Counted from the stretch's first letter, positions 1 through 6,030 are shown. The stretch is 9,034 nucleotides of DNA from JBFWYO01 sp050186335 (GCA_050186335.1 JBFWYO010000126.1:1-9034), one strand, 5' to 3'. Numbers and translations are program-made. Notes: generated from the letters alone by a model not told the origin.

Positions 1-1295
1 GCCATCATTTCCTGGTTCAGCTTCTGGCGGTCGTCCTTGTAGCGGTCGCGCAACTTCATCAGCTCCGGCTGGAGCTTCTTCATGTTGCTCATCGACTTGT
101 AGGATTTGTTGGCCAGCGGGAACAGCAACGCCTTGACCAGGATGGTCAGCATCAGGATCGCGGCGCCGAAATTCCCGGCCCACTGGAAGAAGATCTCGAT
201 CAGCAGGAACAGCGGCTTGGTCAGGAAGTAGAACCAGCCGAAATCGATCGCCAGGTCGAACTTCGCGATCGCGAAACGGTCCTTGTAGTCCTGAATGACC
301 TTCAGTTCCTTGGCGCCGACGTAGAATTGCGTCTTCGATTCCAGCTTTTCGCCCGGCTTCACCTCCGCGGTCTCGCCGCGGAAATCGGCTTGGTAGAAAT
401 CGCTTTCGGCCACGTAGCGAAAGGCGGTGTCGATCTTCTTGGCCTGGTCGGGGATCAGCGCGACCAGCCAGTAGTGATCGGACAGGCCGAGCCAGCCGCC
501 GATGCTGGGCTTCTCCAGCAGCTTCTTGTCCTTGCCCTTCTTGACGTCGCTGTAGTCGATTTCCTCGAGCGAACCCGACGATTCGGTGTCCTTGCGGAAC
601 ACGCCGGTCGGGCCTTCGTGCAGGATGAAGAAGCCTTGCGTGACCGGCGTGCCGTAGCGGCGCATCAAGCCGTAGGCGCTGAGCGGCACGGCGGCGGTGC
701 CGGCGTTCTCGACGCGGTCGGTCACGCTGACCAGATAGTTTTCGTCGATCGCATAAAGCCGGGTGAATTTCAGGCCCTGGCCGTTGTCCCAGCTCAGGGT
801 CACCGGCTTGCCGGGGCCGAGCTGTTCGCTGTCGGCGGTCCACTTGGTGTCGGCGTCCGGCAGTTTCACGCCGGCTTGGGTCGAAACCCAGCCGAACTGG
901 GCGAAATACGCGTCCTTGGCGCCTTTCGGCGCGAGCAGCACGACGTTCGGGCTGTCCTTCTCGATGGTCTGGCGATAGTTGAGCAGCGTGATGTCGTCGA
1001 TCACCGCGCCGGTCAGCGCGATCGAGCCGGTCAGCTTCGGCGTCGCGATCCTGACGCGCGCGCTGTCCTTGAGAATGTCCTCGCGCTTGCGCTGCACGGG
1101 CGCCGTAGTCTGCCCGGGCGTGCCCGGCACGATGGTCTGGCCCGGCGCGGTCTGGCCCGGCACCGTCTGGCCCGGTGCGGTCTGCGTCGTGGCGGGCGCG
1201 ACCGGCGCCGGCTTGGGGAAGAAATATTCCTGGAACAGGAACACGATGCCGATCGACATCACGATCGCCAGGATCAGGTTTTTCTGGTTATCCAT
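1..1295 (-). CDS. yidC: Membrane protein insertase YidC (partial, C-terminus beyond left edge)
   Basis: YidC inserts and folds inner-membrane proteins, alone or with SecYEG. The 431 visible residues begin MDNQKNLILAIV. They show an N-terminal membrane helix (about 6-26), a Pro/Thr/Gln-rich linker (about 27-66), a large periplasmic domain (about 75-340) typical of Gram-negative YidC, then the first core helices (about 354-395) and the start of the cytoplasmic coiled-coil loop (LQPELMKLRDRYKDD). Other members are about 550-600 residues, so roughly 130-150 C-terminal residues lie off the window. Residue 388 (codon 132-134) is Lys in ILVKALLFPL, where E. coli has the hydrophilic-groove Arg366; as I recall, many alphaproteobacteria carry Lys here. 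The start is supported by AAAGG 7 nt upstream of the ATG. It is the last visible gene of the rpmH operon, 39 bp after yidD. Identity is very sure. Confidence 0.97.
   Translation of the reverse strand, partial: MDNQKNLILAIVMSIGIVFLFQEYFFPKPAPVAPATTQTAPGQTVPGQTAPGQTIVPGTPGQTTAPVQRKREDILKDSARVRIATPKLTGSIALTGAVIDDITLLNYRQTIEKDSPNVVLLAPKGAKDAYFAQFGWVSTQAGVKLPDADTKWTADSEQLGPGKPVTLSWDNGQGLKFTRLYAIDENYLVSVTDRVENAGTAAVPLSAYGLMRRYGTPVTQGFFILHEGPTGVFRKDTESSGSLEEIDYSDVKKGKDKKLLEKPSIGGWLGLSDHYWLVALIPDQAKKIDTAFRYVAESDFYQADFRGETAEVKPGEKLESKTQFYVGAKELKVIQDYKDRFAIAKFDLAIDFGWFYFLTKPLFLLIEIFFQWAGNFGAAILMLTILVKALLFPLANKSYKSMSNMKKLQPELMKLRDRYKDDRQKLNQEMM
1134..1178 (-). repeat. 15-bp tandem repeat in yidC coding the PGQT linker
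   Basis: Three near-identical 15-bp units encode APGQT VPGQT APGQT, residues 40-54 of YidC, and a degenerate PGTPGQT follows (residues 57-63). They lie in the flexible periplasmic linker between the first membrane helix and the folded periplasmic domain. Units are in frame, so copy-number change by slippage would alter linker length without breaking the gene. Confidence 0.85.
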
Positions 1296-1334
1296 CGAGT
1301 ACCTTTCGAGCGCGGCGACAGCGGCGCCAAATTC

Positions 1335-1610
1335 CTAAGCAGAAGGAGCCGAGTCGGTCGTCCGGCGCGCGGTCTTGGCCGGCGGCACCGGGTCGTAGCC
1401 GTGGCCGCCGCCCGGGCCGCAGCGGCACACGCGGCGCAGCGCGAGCCACGAGCCGCCGAGCGGTCCGTGGGTCTCGAGCGCTTCCATCGCGTAGGCCGAG
1501 CAGTGCGGCTCGTAACGGCAATGACCGCCGAGGAAATACGCGCCGATCAGCTGATAGGCGCGCACCAGGCCGCGCAGGAAGTGGATCGCCGCATTGCGCA
1601 ACAGTTTCAT
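1335..1610 (-). CDS. yidD: Membrane protein insertion efficiency factor YidD
   Basis: YidD (DUF37/PF01809 family) is a small inner-membrane-associated protein thought to help YidC-dependent insertion. The 91-residue protein has an amphipathic N-terminus (residues 1-28) followed by the family signature: CRYEPHCSAYAMEAL at 31-45, then HG at 48-49, RRVCRCGP at 59-66 and GYDPVP at 71-76. The four cysteines are 31, 37, 62 and 64. The tail after residue 77 is basic and Ser/Pro/Ala-rich and looks unstructured. The start codon overlaps the rnpA stop as ATGA (4 bp), and AAGGA lies 9 nt upstream inside rnpA, so translation is probably coupled to rnpA. yidC follows after 39 bp. Length and motifs match the family; identity is sure. 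Confidence 0.96.
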   Translation of the reverse strand: MKLLRNAAIHFLRGLVRAYQLIGAYFLGGHCRYEPHCSAYAMEALETHGPLGGSWLALRRVCRCGPGGGHGYDPVPPAKTARRTTDSAPSA

Positions 1611-1975
1611 GGGGTCGCTTCCTTGCGCTCGGCCGCGCGCACCTGGCTGACGCGCGGCACCGCGCGTTGCAGGTCCGCGAGCAGTTCGGCGAAATCGCGG
1701 CGCGGGGTTTCGCTGCGCGCGATCAGCACATAATCGAAACCGGGCAGGCCCAGCTTGGGAAGCACGATGCGGGCCGCTTCGCGCAGCCGCCGACGCGCGC
1801 GATTGCGGGTGACGGCCGGGCCGACCTTGCGGCTCGCGGTCAGGCCGAAGCCGATATCGCCGCGCTCGTTAGGGCCCGCCTGCAGGACGAATCCGGGCGC
1901 GCTCCATTTCCGGCGCGCCGCTGCGACGCGGAGAAACTCCGCCCGCTGTTTCAAGCGCCGCAGCGCCGGGGTCAT
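1607..1975 (-). CDS. rnpA: Ribonuclease P protein component
   Basis: RnpA is the protein cofactor of RNase P; with the catalytic RNA it cleaves 5' leaders from pre-tRNAs. From ATG 1975 the protein is 122 residues, starting MTPALRRLKQRAEFLRV. It carries the family features: the N-terminal FLRV segment, FGLTASRKVG at 43-52, and the RNR motif as TRNRARRRLRE at 56-66, with many basic residues for RNA binding. The C-terminal DYVLIAR strand (81-87) is also typical. The ATG lies 5 nt after the rpmH stop with only a weak TAGG as ribosome binding site, so translation is probably coupled to rpmH. The same frame stays open far upstream through rpmH (see findings), and a GTG at 2128 would give a 173-residue form. 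The ATG at 1975 fits the usual family length and is preferred. Confidence 0.95.
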   Translation of the reverse strand: MTPALRRLKQRAEFLRVAAARRKWSAPGFVLQAGPNERGDIGFGLTASRKVGPAVTRNRARRRLREAARIVLPKLGLPGFDYVLIARSETPRRDFAELLADLQRAVPRVSQVRAAERKEATP

Positions 1976-1980
1976 CGGAC

Positions 1981-2121
1981 CTAGACGGACGCCGACAGGC
2001 GCTTGCGGCCTCTGGAACGGCGCCGCGAGAGGATTTTGACGCCGCCCACGGTCTTCATGCGGGCGCGAAAGCCATGACGGCGCGCGCGAACGCGCTTGCT
2101 CGGCTGATAGGTACGTTGCAC
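1981..2121 (-). CDS. rpmH: Large ribosomal subunit protein bL34 (GTG start)
   Basis: This 46-residue, strongly basic protein of the 50S subunit reads QRTYQPSKRVRARRHGF from residue 2, then RARM, a VGG turn and RGRKRLSA near the end, which is the bL34 signature. Translation starts at GTG 2121, with GGAG 6 nt upstream (TGGAGTGAACC-GTG), a good ribosome binding site. No in-frame ATG is available before the conserved sequence, so GTG is the start. The second residue is Gln where most relatives have Lys, and the C-terminus runs on as SASV, slightly longer than the common 44-residue form. It is the first gene of the operon and precedes rnpA by 5 bp. Identity is sure; the gene is easily missed because it is short. 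Confidence 0.96.
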   Translation of the reverse strand: MQRTYQPSKRVRARRHGFRARMKTVGGVKILSRRRSRGRKRLSASV

Positions 2122-2204
2122 GGTTCACTCCACAGGCAAAATGTCGGCGGAAAAACCGTCGCCGCGCCGCTCGGGTTTGACCCCTCGGGCCGCCAGGCCG
2201 ACGG

Positions 2205-2232
2205 TTGCTCGAATTCAGGGGCGCTGTATAAG
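2205..2232 (+). promoter_or_regulatory. Possible divergent promoter for the TVP38/TMEM64 gene
   Basis: TTGCTC (2205-2210), a 16-nt spacer and TATAAG (2227-2232) face rightward. The -10 matches at five of six positions and the -35 at three. Its TATA is the same DNA as the -10 of the leftward rpmH promoter, so the two could not easily be occupied together. The predicted start near 2239 would give an 85-90 nt leader. Confidence 0.4.
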
Positions 2233-2253
2233 CGACAGGCGGGGCCGAGTCAA
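2225..2253 (-). promoter_or_regulatory. Sigma-70 type promoter of rpmH-rnpA-yidD-yidC
   Basis: Read on the minus strand, TTGACT (2253-2248) and TATACA (2230-2225) are separated by exactly 17 nt. Both hexamers match the consensus at five of six positions, strong for such GC-rich DNA. The expected transcription start is near 2218, giving a leader of about 97 nt before the rpmH GTG. It is the only good promoter candidate upstream of the operon. Confidence 0.75.
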
Positions 2254-2269
2254 CGCCGGCCGCTCGGCC
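2243..2269. promoter_or_regulatory. Inverted repeat across the -35 of the rpmH promoter (candidate operator)
   Basis: GGCCGAG (2243-2249) and its exact complement CTCGGCC (2263-2269) are spaced 20 bp apart centre to centre, about two helical turns. The left arm overlaps the rpmH -35 hexamer. This could be a dimeric regulator site, but 7-bp GC arms can arise by chance at this base composition. Confidence 0.3.
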
Positions 2270-2325
2270 AACAATGAGCGATTTCAAGGGCTTCCACCAA
2301 GCGGCAAGGGTTTAGCTCCGATGCG

Positions 2326-3084
2326 ATGCCGAATTCCATGATGTCGCAGGCACCAGCGCCGCCGCCCGCAGCCCCCAGCCGGCGGCCCGGGCTGCTCCGC
2401 CTGCTGCCGCTGCTGGCGCTGCTGGCCGGGCTGGGCGCGTTCTTCGCGTTCGGCGGGCACCGCTATCTGACCTTCGAGCAGCTGCAGGCGCATCGCCACG
2501 CCTTGGTCGAGTGGGTCGCGCGCAACGGCGCCGGGGCGGCGCTGCTGTTCGGGGCCATGTATGCGTTGATGGTCGCGTTTTCGATCCCCGGCGGCATCCT
2601 CGCCACGATTACCGCCGGCTTTTTGTTCGGTATCGCGGTCGGCACCGTCACCGTCGTGATCGGCGCCACGCTCGGCGCCATCGTCGTGTTCGTGGCCGCG
2701 CGCACCGCGCTGGGCGATTTCCTGCGCGCCCGCGCCGGGCCGTTCGTGCAGCGCCTCGAGGCCGGCTTCAAGCGGGACGCGTTCAACTATCTGCTGGTAC
2801 TCCGGCTGGTCCCGCTGTTCCCATTCTGGCTGATCAACCTGGTGCCGGCGTTCTTCGGCGTGAAGTTGCGCACGTTCGCGCTGGCGACATTCCTCGGCAT
2901 CATTCCCGGCGCATTCGTGTTCGTCACCGTCGGCAACGGATTGGGCGCCGTGCTCGATCAGGGCGGCGTGCCCGACTACGACATCGTGTTCAAGCCGTTC
3001 GTCATCGGCCCGATCGTCCTGCTCGCGCTGCTGTCGCTGCTGCCGGTGCTTTACCGCCGATTCCGGCGCAAGCGGGGCGCGTGA
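2326..3084 (+). CDS. TVP38/TMEM64 (DedA superfamily, SNARE-associated/VTT domain) membrane protein
   Basis: An integral inner-membrane protein of the TVP38/TMEM64 group. These relatives of DedA are linked to membrane homeostasis and proposed lipid or solute transport; the substrate here is unknown. From ATG 2326 it is 252 residues: a Pro/Ala-rich N-terminus (1-22), a first membrane helix (about 23-43), then the VTT domain (about 70-210). That domain contains FSIPGG (85-90), the small-residue helix pair AGFLFGIAVG to GATLGA (97-118), and the RLVPLFPF re-entrant-loop signature (160-167), with a second Pro-rich segment NLVPAFFGV (171-179). A last helix (about 226-243) ends in a basic tail. The start is uncertain: in-frame ATGs also lie at 2338 and 2341, and none has well-spaced Shine-Dalgarno sequence (AAGGG is 15 nt before 2326). 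It stands alone, divergent from rpmH. Family is sure, function is not. Confidence 0.88.
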   Translation: MPNSMMSQAPAPPPAAPSRRPGLLRLLPLLALLAGLGAFFAFGGHRYLTFEQLQAHRHALVEWVARNGAGAALLFGAMYALMVAFSIPGGILATITAGFLFGIAVGTVTVVIGATLGAIVVFVAARTALGDFLRARAGPFVQRLEAGFKRDAFNYLLVLRLVPLFPFWLINLVPAFFGVKLRTFALATFLGIIPGAFVFVTVGNGLGAVLDQGGVPDYDIVFKPFVIGPIVLLALLSLLPVLYRRFRRKRGA

Positions 3085-3291
3085 CCATGATCACAGACGC
3101 ACGCGCCGGGTCGACATATAAACCGCCAACTCGACCGAACGGTGCGCCCGTGCGCGCGCAACGCTCGACTTCGCCTCACGGCAACGTGACGAGGCTTGAG
3201 CGATCCCCGAACGAACCCGGGCGTACAAGTTCGGCCGGCGCATCGAGGCAAGCAAACGCCTCGGTCGCCGCCCCGCAAACAGGAGACCGCC

Positions 3292-3498
3292 ATGATCAAA
3301 TCGAAATTCATCCTCGCCGCGTCGATCGCATCGTTCGCCGTGGCTTTCGCGGCGCCGTCGTTTGCCGACGCGCCGGATCCGTTCAACAAAGCCGAACGTC
3401 AGGCCGCGCTGGTGACCGAGCCGGTCAAGCCGGCCGCGCAGACCGCCGCGGCGCCGCTGCCAGTCAGCAACGCCTACGTCAAGCCGAACAAGAAGTAA
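3292..3498 (+). CDS. Small exported protein of unknown function
   Basis: I do not recognise this 68-residue protein. It has a clear Sec signal peptide: basic MIKSK, a hydrophobic stretch (6-21), then APSFA with a likely cleavage after Ala25. The mature part would be only about 43 residues, starting DAPDPFNKAERQ, rich in Pro, Ala and Lys, without cysteines or hydrophobic helices, and so probably a soluble, largely disordered periplasmic peptide. The start is firm: AGGAG (3281-3285) lies 6 nt before the ATG, and an upstream in-frame start at 3196 would bury the signal peptide. The 207-bp gap before it (3085-3291) holds no gene. It contains a small hairpin (CGAGGC 3244-3249 with GCCTCG 3258-3263) and a TATAAA at 3117-3122 without a convincing -35. 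It is probably a single-gene unit, closed by the hairpin at 3527-3550. Confidence 0.75.
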   Translation: MIKSKFILAASIASFAVAFAAPSFADAPDPFNKAERQAALVTEPVKPAAQTAAAPLPVSNAYVKPNKK

Positions 3499-3526
3499 TT
3501 CCGGTTCGCAAAACCGATCTCGGCGC

Positions 3527-3550
3527 GGCGCACCGTCCCCCCGGTGCGCC
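3527..3550 (+). terminator. Strong GC hairpin, probable terminator
   Basis: GGCGCACCG (3527-3535) pairs perfectly with CGGTGCGCC (3542-3550) around a 6-nt loop, TCCCCC. It sits 29 bp after the stop of the small exported gene. No U-run follows, so it is not a textbook intrinsic terminator; it may end transcription inefficiently or protect the 3' end. A smaller hairpin, CGGTT (3502-3506) with AACCG (3512-3516), lies just before it. Confidence 0.5.
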
Positions 3551-3570
3551 GTCGCCTTGCGGGGCGTCGC

Positions 3571-3599
3571 TTTCCGCCGCGCGCGCGCGCCGCTATAGT
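3571..3599 (+). promoter_or_regulatory. Possible promoter of the sensor kinase gene
   Basis: TATAGT (3594-3599) is a good -10 and lies 17 nt after a poor -35, TTTCCG (3571-3576). Transcription would start near 3606, only about 17 nt before ATG 3623, leaving almost no leader; there is also no clear Shine-Dalgarno sequence before that ATG. Confidence 0.45.
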
Positions 3600-3622
3600 C
3601 GGCCTCTCATTTGCAAGCACCG

Positions 3623-5008
3623 ATGGCCGGCTTGAAAATCCCCCTGTTGCCGTCCGCGCGAAGCCTGTCGGCGCGCCTGCTGGTGCTGACGATCTTGTTC
3701 GTCATGCTGTCGGAAGTCTTCATCTACGCGCCGTCGATCGCGCGCTTCCGCGAATCCTATATGCTCACCGTCGTCGGCGACGCGCATCTCGCGACGCTCG
3801 CGCTCGAGGCGACGCCCGACCAGATGGTCAGCGAAGAGTTGCGCAAGGACCTGCTGGAATTTTCCGGCACGCACGCGATCGTAACCCTGCAGAAAAATCA
3901 AAAGCGCACGTTGACCGGCGACATGCCGCCGCCGGCGGACGCCGCGTACGATCTGCGCGACGCCAGCTTCCTGTCGTTGATCTACGACGCGTTCATCGCG
4001 CTGTCGCAGGACAGAAACCGCGTCCTGCGCGTGATCGCGCAGTCGCCGAAGCGCGACGATACGATGATCGAGGTTTTCGTCGACGAGCAGCCGATGCGCA
4101 ATGCGATGGTCGCCTACTCCAACCGCATCCTGCTGCTGTCCGTGATGATTTCGCTGTTCACCGCCGCGCTGGTGTTCTTCACGCTGCGTTGGCTCATGGT
4201 GCGGCCGATGCGGCAGATGACGGAAAACATGATCTCGTTCCGCGCCGATCCCGAGAACGTGCGCAACCTGATCGTGCCGAGCGACCGGCGCGACGAAATC
4301 GGCATCGCGGAACGCGAGCTGCACGCCATGCAGGAAGGTCTGCGCGCCGCCCTGCACCAGCGCCGCCACCTCGCGGCGCTCGGCGAGGCGGTCACCAAGA
4401 TCAATCACGATCTGCGCAACATGCTGGCCTCGGCGCAGCTGATTTCCGACCGCCTGGTCGCCAGCGACGATCCGGCCACGCGCAAGCTGGCGCCGACTTT
4501 GGTGCGTTCGATCGATCGCGCGGTCAACCTGTGCATGCAGACGCTGGAGTTCGCCCGCGACGGCACGACGCAACTCGCGCTCGAGCGCGTGGCGCTGGCG
4601 CCGCTGATCGAAGACGTGTTCGCGGCGCTGGCGTCCGATCCGCAAGCGGCCGGGCTTTCGCATGCGATCGACGGCGCGGCCGCGGTCAGGGCTGATCGCG
4701 AGCAACTCTTCCGCGTGTTCAACAACGTGGTGCGCAACGCGATGCAGGCGGGCGCCAAGTCGGTCGCGCTCCGCGCGCAGGCGAGCGACGAGACGGTTGC
4801 GATCGACGTCGAAGACGACGGGCCCGGCCTGCCCGAACAGGTGCGCGGCGAGCTGTTTCATCCGTTCGTCGGCACCTCGAAAAAGGGCGGCACCGGCCTG
4901 GGTCTCGCGATCGCGCACGATATTCTGCGCCAGCACGGCGGCGACATCCGACTGATCGCAACCGGGCCCGCCGGCACGCATTTTCGCGTCGAATTGCCGC
5001 GCGCATAG
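3623..5008 (+). CDS. HAMP-domain sensor histidine kinase, orphan
   Basis: A membrane two-component sensor kinase: it autophosphorylates a histidine and passes phosphate to a response regulator that is not encoded nearby. From ATG 3623 it has 461 residues: membrane helix 1 (about 16-36), a periplasmic sensor region of about 130 residues (37-166) with no cysteine and no recognised fold, helix 2 (about 168-190), and a HAMP linker (about 191-245, starting RPMRQM). The dimerisation box is KINHDLRN with His262 as phosphoacceptor. The ATPase domain has the N box FNNVVRNAMQAG (366-377), the G1 box DDGPG (398-402), the F box LFHPF (411-415) and the G2 box GGTGLGLA (422-429), all intact, so it should be active. 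The H box has Asn-Met after Arg where many kinases have Thr-Pro. A TTG at 3611 would add four residues. Ligand and output are unknown. Confidence 0.93.
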   Translation: MAGLKIPLLPSARSLSARLLVLTILFVMLSEVFIYAPSIARFRESYMLTVVGDAHLATLALEATPDQMVSEELRKDLLEFSGTHAIVTLQKNQKRTLTGDMPPPADAAYDLRDASFLSLIYDAFIALSQDRNRVLRVIAQSPKRDDTMIEVFVDEQPMRNAMVAYSNRILLLSVMISLFTAALVFFTLRWLMVRPMRQMTENMISFRADPENVRNLIVPSDRRDEIGIAERELHAMQEGLRAALHQRRHLAALGEAVTKINHDLRNMLASAQLISDRLVASDDPATRKLAPTLVRSIDRAVNLCMQTLEFARDGTTQLALERVALAPLIEDVFAALASDPQAAGLSHAIDGAAAVRADREQLFRVFNNVVRNAMQAGAKSVALRAQASDETVAIDVEDDGPGLPEQVRGELFHPFVGTSKKGGTGLGLAIAHDILRQHGGDIRLIATGPAGTHFRVELPRA

Positions 5009-5023
5009 GCCGATCGATGGCGG

Positions 5024-5052
5024 TTTTGCCGCCGCGGCGGCTTTGCTAGGAT
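5024..5052 (+). promoter_or_regulatory. Possible promoter and GC palindrome upstream of panC
   Basis: TAGGAT (5047-5052) is a plausible -10. TTTTGC (5024-5029, 17-nt spacer) or TTGCCG (5026-5031, 15-nt spacer) could be the -35. The spacer region contains a perfect 14-bp palindrome, GCCGCCGCGGCGGC (5028-5041), which could act as an operator, or as a terminator stem for the kinase transcript that ends at 5008. The short T-run after it is too weak to decide. Confidence 0.35.
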
Positions 5053-5083
5053 GCCGCCCCTTTCGCAGCCCGCCGTCGCCCCG

Positions 5084-5947
5084 ATGACCTTCGAAATCGT
5101 CCGTACCGTTGCCGACCTGCGCGCCCGCGTGCGGGCCTGGCGGCATGCCGGCGAAACGATCGGCGTGGTGCCGACCATGGGCGCCCTGCACGAGGGCCAC
5201 CTGCGGCTCATCGATGCGGCCCGGCTGCGCTGCACGCGCGTGATCGCAACCATCTTCGTCAATCCCACGCAGTTCGCGCCGAGCGAGGATTTCGCCCGCT
5301 ATCCGCGCCGCGAGGCGGAGGACGCGGCGAAGCTCGCGGCGCGCGGCACCGCCCTGCTGTATGCGCCGACGCTCGGCGAAATCTATCCGCCCGGCTTCGT
5401 CAGCGAGGTGCGCGTGGCGAAATTGACCGACCATCTGTGTGGCGCGTTTCGGCCCGGGCATTTCGCCGGCGTGGCCACAATTGTCACGAAACTGCTCCAG
5501 CAGACGCAGCCGGATCGCGCGTTCTTCGGCGAGAAGGATTATCAGCAGCTGCAGGTCATCAAGCGCATGGTGCGCGATCTGGACATGCCGTTCGCGATCG
5601 AAGGTGTCGCCACGGTGCGCGAGGCGAGCGGCCTGGCGATGTCGTCGCGCAACGAGTACCTGACCCAAGATCAGCGCGCGGCCGCGCCGCAGCTTTATCG
5701 CGTCCTGTGCGCCATCGCGAACGCGCTCGCGCGCGGCGCCGATATCGCAGCGCAGCGCGCGTGGGGCATGGAGGAGCTCGGCCGGCACGGCTTCGCGCCG
5801 ATCGATTATCTCGAAATCTGCGACGCCGAGGACTTGCAGCCGTTGACCGAAATCGAACGTCCGGCGCGCGTGCTGGTCGCCGCATATTTGGGAAAAACGC
5901 GCCTGATCGACAACGTCGCGGTCGCGATATCAGGGTTAAAAGCGTAG
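5084..5947 (+). CDS. panC: Pantothenate synthetase (pantoate--beta-alanine ligase)
   Basis: PanC joins pantoate and beta-alanine using ATP through a pantoyl-adenylate intermediate, the last step of vitamin B5 and hence coenzyme A precursor synthesis, in the cytoplasm. From ATG 5084 it is 287 residues, close to E. coli PanC (283). Visible motifs are the nucleotide-binding PTMGALHEGH (30-39, the HxGH signature), IFVNPTQF (57-64) for pantoate binding, the FRPGHFAGVATIV segment (122-134), FFGEKDYQQ (147-155), and MSSRN (186-190), the KMSKS-like loop. All key residues are present. An in-frame ATG at 5051 is rejected because it overlaps the likely -10 hexamer and would add 11 atypical residues. No Shine-Dalgarno sequence is obvious before 5084. 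panB and panD are not adjacent, so it appears to be a single-gene unit downstream of the kinase. Confidence 0.97.
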   Translation: MTFEIVRTVADLRARVRAWRHAGETIGVVPTMGALHEGHLRLIDAARLRCTRVIATIFVNPTQFAPSEDFARYPRREAEDAAKLAARGTALLYAPTLGEIYPPGFVSEVRVAKLTDHLCGAFRPGHFAGVATIVTKLLQQTQPDRAFFGEKDYQQLQVIKRMVRDLDMPFAIEGVATVREASGLAMSSRNEYLTQDQRAAAPQLYRVLCAIANALARGADIAAQRAWGMEELGRHGFAPIDYLEICDAEDLQPLTEIERPARVLVAAYLGKTRLIDNVAVAISGLKA

Positions 5948-5972
5948 AAGAAAGCCAGCATATCCGCCGCTT

Positions 5973-6001
5973 TTGCACTTTTTTGCATGATTCGATTGAA
6001 T
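5973..6001 (+). promoter_or_regulatory. Weak candidate promoter of the cold-shock gene
   Basis: TTGCAC (5973-5978) and TTGAAT (5996-6001) are 17 nt apart within an unusually AT-rich patch of this GC-rich window. Matches are three and four of six, so the call is tentative. A start near 6008 would give a leader of about 146 nt, similar in size to the leaders of cold-induced csp genes. Confidence 0.3.
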
Positions 6002-6030
6002 TACGCCGCGTAAAGCCTCACATTGCAACC

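Noticed and set aside
327..1733. 468-codon plus-strand open frame opposite yidC, yidD and part of rnpA
   Set aside because: It is antisense to three conserved genes, Arg/Ala/His-rich and without any recognisable domain: a codon-bias shadow.
2173..2183. Small hairpin GGGTTTGACCC in the rpmH leader resembling the inner hairpin of the cold-shock leader
   Set aside because: Only a 4-bp stem with a 3-nt loop, and the two lie in opposite transcript orientation; the likeness looks accidental.
2122..2325. Chromosomal replication origin or dnaA boxes next to rpmH
   Set aside because: rpmH lies beside dnaA and the origin in many bacteria, but here no dnaA gene, no repeated TTATCCACA-like boxes and no AT-rich unwinding region are visible.
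3085..3291. Possible promoter or small gene in the gap before the exported protein
   Set aside because: TATAAA at 3117-3122 has no usable -35 at the right spacing, and no open frame in the gap has a ribosome binding site or a protein-like composition.
2511..3635. 374-codon plus-strand frame overlapping the TVP38/TMEM64 gene and the small exported gene
   Set aside because: Its residues are mostly Arg/Ala/Pro, and it overlaps in another frame a membrane protein with clear motifs and a small gene with a signal peptide and ribosome binding site.
5051..5083. Upstream ATG (5051) as the start of panC
   Set aside because: It overlaps the likely -10 hexamer and adds 11 residues before the conserved PanC start region.
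3593..5788. 731-codon open frame on the minus strand opposite the kinase and panC
   Set aside because: It lies antisense to two well-supported genes. Its composition (Arg/His/Ala-rich, no domain) is what GC-rich codon bias produces on the opposite strand.
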